Shown: positions 62,281 to 64,000 of the stretch, one piece after another
Layout: the number at the start of each line of letters is the position of its first letter
How positions within the stretch are numbered: the stretch's first letter is position 1
Assembly: GCA_025084515.1 (NCBI GenBank)
Contig: JAJAGP010000555.1
Coordinates: forward strand, 124,001-188,000
Source of the DNA: Ancistrus triradiatus
Taxonomy: Eukaryota; Chordata; Actinopteri; Siluriformes; Loricariidae
Direction: 5' to 3'
DNA length: 64,000 nt
Notes under the pieces: model-generated
What the model saw: only the letters and a program-made list of their open reading frames with translations
Told to the model about the DNA's origin: nothing
Databases searched by the model: none
Made by a program: the position numbers and the translations under genes

Positions 62281-63586
62281 CCTTTCCTCCGCCCGCGTCC
62301 ACTTTAATCAGCACATAATGCGGTGCCAGATGTCTGTGTTTGCCTCTTGCTTCTTTTTCGGTTTGTTTGCTCTCTTGTCCAAGTCCACTTCAATCAGATG
62401 CTTATTTTGTGAGCAGATATTTTGCTAGTTCATCATTTGCTTGCACTTAAATCACCATGAGCATAAGTACCAAGCCGTATGGGTCCTACCTTTGGGGCAT
62501 GATGGAAGAATTGAGTTTTAATTAGTGTTGAAAGTGGTTCAAATGTGTTGTTGGCGTAAAATTTGTAGGATAAATAAAACTACATCATGTTTTGCGTGTG
62601 ATTGAACTGATATGCATCTTTTTTGTTCTTTTGCTTCGTTATTTACATTTACAGCATTTAGCAGACGCCCTCATCCAGAGCGACTTACAATTGGTACAGT
62701 CTTACAATCCAAGCAATTGTGGGTTAAGGGTCTTGCTCAAGGATCCAACAGTGGCAGCTTGGCAGAGGTGGGATTTGAACTCTGGACCTTCTGGTCCATA
62801 GTCCAGTACCTTACCCGCCAGGCTATCACAGTTATTTGTGTTTATTTACATGCGTGAACACAGTTGATTTTGGTATTTTTACATATGAAGTTGTTTTTTG
62901 TTAATGTGTTGTTTTGTACTTTGTTCTTGCTTAAATTGGGCGTTTTGTTTTTTTACTAGTCCTATTTGTGCTGTGAGACTTTTTAAAAATCGATTTTTGG
63001 CTTCTACTTGTTATAATTAACACGAGTTTGTGTGTTATAAGGCTGCTGATTGATTGATTGGTTAAGAAGTCGATTGGTTGTCTAGTTGATTGCTGATGAA
63101 ATACTCATTGATTGTCTGTTGGATTAATGGAGTTTTTGTATTGTTCATTCCTCTCATCCATCCACCATCGCGATTGACATGATGGCACCATTCATTTTGG
63201 AGAAAAAATGGCATGAGGTTTTGTGACAAGGATGTTTCGTTGCTGATTCACCGAAACCTGTAATTGTTTATGCAGCAGTTTTCTGTTATGCGATTTTTCT
63301 CGTTACATATTAGTCAGGGACAGAGGTTATTTTGTGAGGGACAGCAGTTTTAAGGGGCAACTCCTCCAGTTTTTAGTTCACCCTAGCCTGAGGTGCCATT
63401 ACACTGAGACGGGGCGATGTTTGCCTCTTTATCTTCAGCTGCTGCTCGAGTTCGGTTTCATGTTCCTTTTAATGAGCGTGGAATTGGAAGGTCAGGACAT
63501 CGGGGAGAACATAAAGCAGGTTGGCGACATGGTGCTATGTAGCACGGTTGATTATTGCTAACTGGTTGTGCGCCCTTCTTCTCGGC
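62281..63586. other. fut8 5' flank or leader region
   Basis: No TATA box or initiator could be assigned, and an upstream non-coding exon, expected from other vertebrate fut8 genes, was not located. A 36-codon minus-strand frame at about 62309-62420 rich in Lys is of unknown meaning. A SINE lies at 62644-62832. Confidence 0.4.
62644..62832 (-). mobile_element. tRNA-derived SINE, nearly complete
   Basis: The tail TTTACATTTACAGCATTTAG lies at the left and the tRNA-like head (complement of CTTACCCGCCAGGCTATCAC) at the right, so the SINE reads on the minus strand. A-box- and B-box-like blocks are present. Confidence 0.82.
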
Positions 63587-63656
63587 TCACTTGTCCACTT
63601 CGGTCTTGTCCAGGTTGTCCCGGTTGATGTACCGCTGTATCTCCGTGTTATTCATC
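63587..63656 (-). CDS. Probable exon of an unrecognised upstream gene
   Basis: After the acceptor TTTGTTTATGCAG the minus strand reads MNNTEIQRYINRDNLDKTEV then DK and a TGA stop (63587-63589). Nearly every codon ends in G or C, unlike the surrounding DNA, which suggests real coding sequence. Read to the stop, it is a terminal exon. Alternatively AA|GTGAGC at 63591/63590 could be a donor, making an internal exon of 66 bases. I do not recognise the protein. It could belong to the neighbouring gene or, less likely, to an alternative fut8 leader. Confidence 0.5.
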
Positions 63657-64000
63657 CTGCATAAACAAAGTGAGAGTGGCAGTTAAAGACTGTGAGTGTG
63701 AGACATCAATAAATGTATGTTCGCATAAATGTGGAGTCTGATGGTGTTTGACACCGATCGGGATTAAAATGACTGGTGGACAAGAAGACAATGCTGAGTC
63801 AGGGCTGAGCCCTAAACTATGCCCACTATACACTAAACAGTATGTCTGAATATTAATGTTGCTAATAGTGTTCTGACATGCTCTTAAGGCTGTTACACAC
63901 TGAACGCGACTCGAAAATGTGAAGTACCCAGACTTTTTTTCAGATTTTTGTTCCTGAAAACTATAAAAACCGTACGTGACACGTTTTTAATGGAATTTTG
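63657..64000. other. Probable intron of the upstream gene, nothing recognised
   Basis: No gene or repeat family is supported to the end of the window. Confidence 0.35.

Noticed and set aside
62309..62420. Lys-rich minus-strand frame just upstream of the fut8 start
   Set aside because: It is short, ends in a stop, has no convincing acceptor, and cannot be joined in phase with the 63591 donor.

Overview
The window is nuclear DNA from a ray-finned fish. It holds one recognisable protein gene split over about 56 kb, introns packed with decayed Tc1/mariner transposons, tRNA-derived SINEs, long CA/GT and CT microsatellites, and one 100-N assembly gap. The transposon load resembles catfish and other ostariophysan genomes, but the species cannot be fixed from sequence alone.

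The gene is fut8, alpha-1,6-fucosyltransferase (glycosyltransferase family 23), on the minus strand. I rebuilt nine coding exons with GT-AG borders and matching phases: 62280-62069, 47469-47354, 41741-41579, 36291-36177, 30363-30126, 17561-17315, 9257-9081, 8712-8562 and 6371-6042. They sum to 1749 bases, 582 residues plus a stop codon, against 575 residues in human FUT8. The protein runs from a type II Golgi anchor through a coiled coil and the GDP-fucose-binding catalytic domain to a C-terminal SH3 domain. A probable exon of an unrecognised gene lies on the same strand at 63656-63587.

Layout: 1-6041 lies 3' of the fut8 stop codon (transposon remnants, then a 0.65 kb pyrimidine-rich tract); 6042-9257 holds exons 9 to 7; 9258-17314 is intron 6; 17562-30125 intron 5; 30364-36176 intron 4; 36292-41578 intron 3; 41742-47353 intron 2; 47470-62068 intron 1, with the gap; 62281-64000 lies upstream. 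The introns carry at least seven Tc1/mariner families (called TcA to TcG here), a Tigger/pogo-like non-autonomous family, a LINE remnant, several SINE copies and a 1.37 kb minisatellite. Every transposase seen is broken.

The observations most worth checking concern how the repeats may act on fut8 RNA: inverted transposon copies flanking exon 4, a NAGNAG acceptor at exon 3, a 34-unit CA repeat 16 nt from the weak exon 3 donor, duplicated CTCF-like motifs in intron 6, and a TcA/TcB hybrid element. I found no convincing undescribed multi-gene system.
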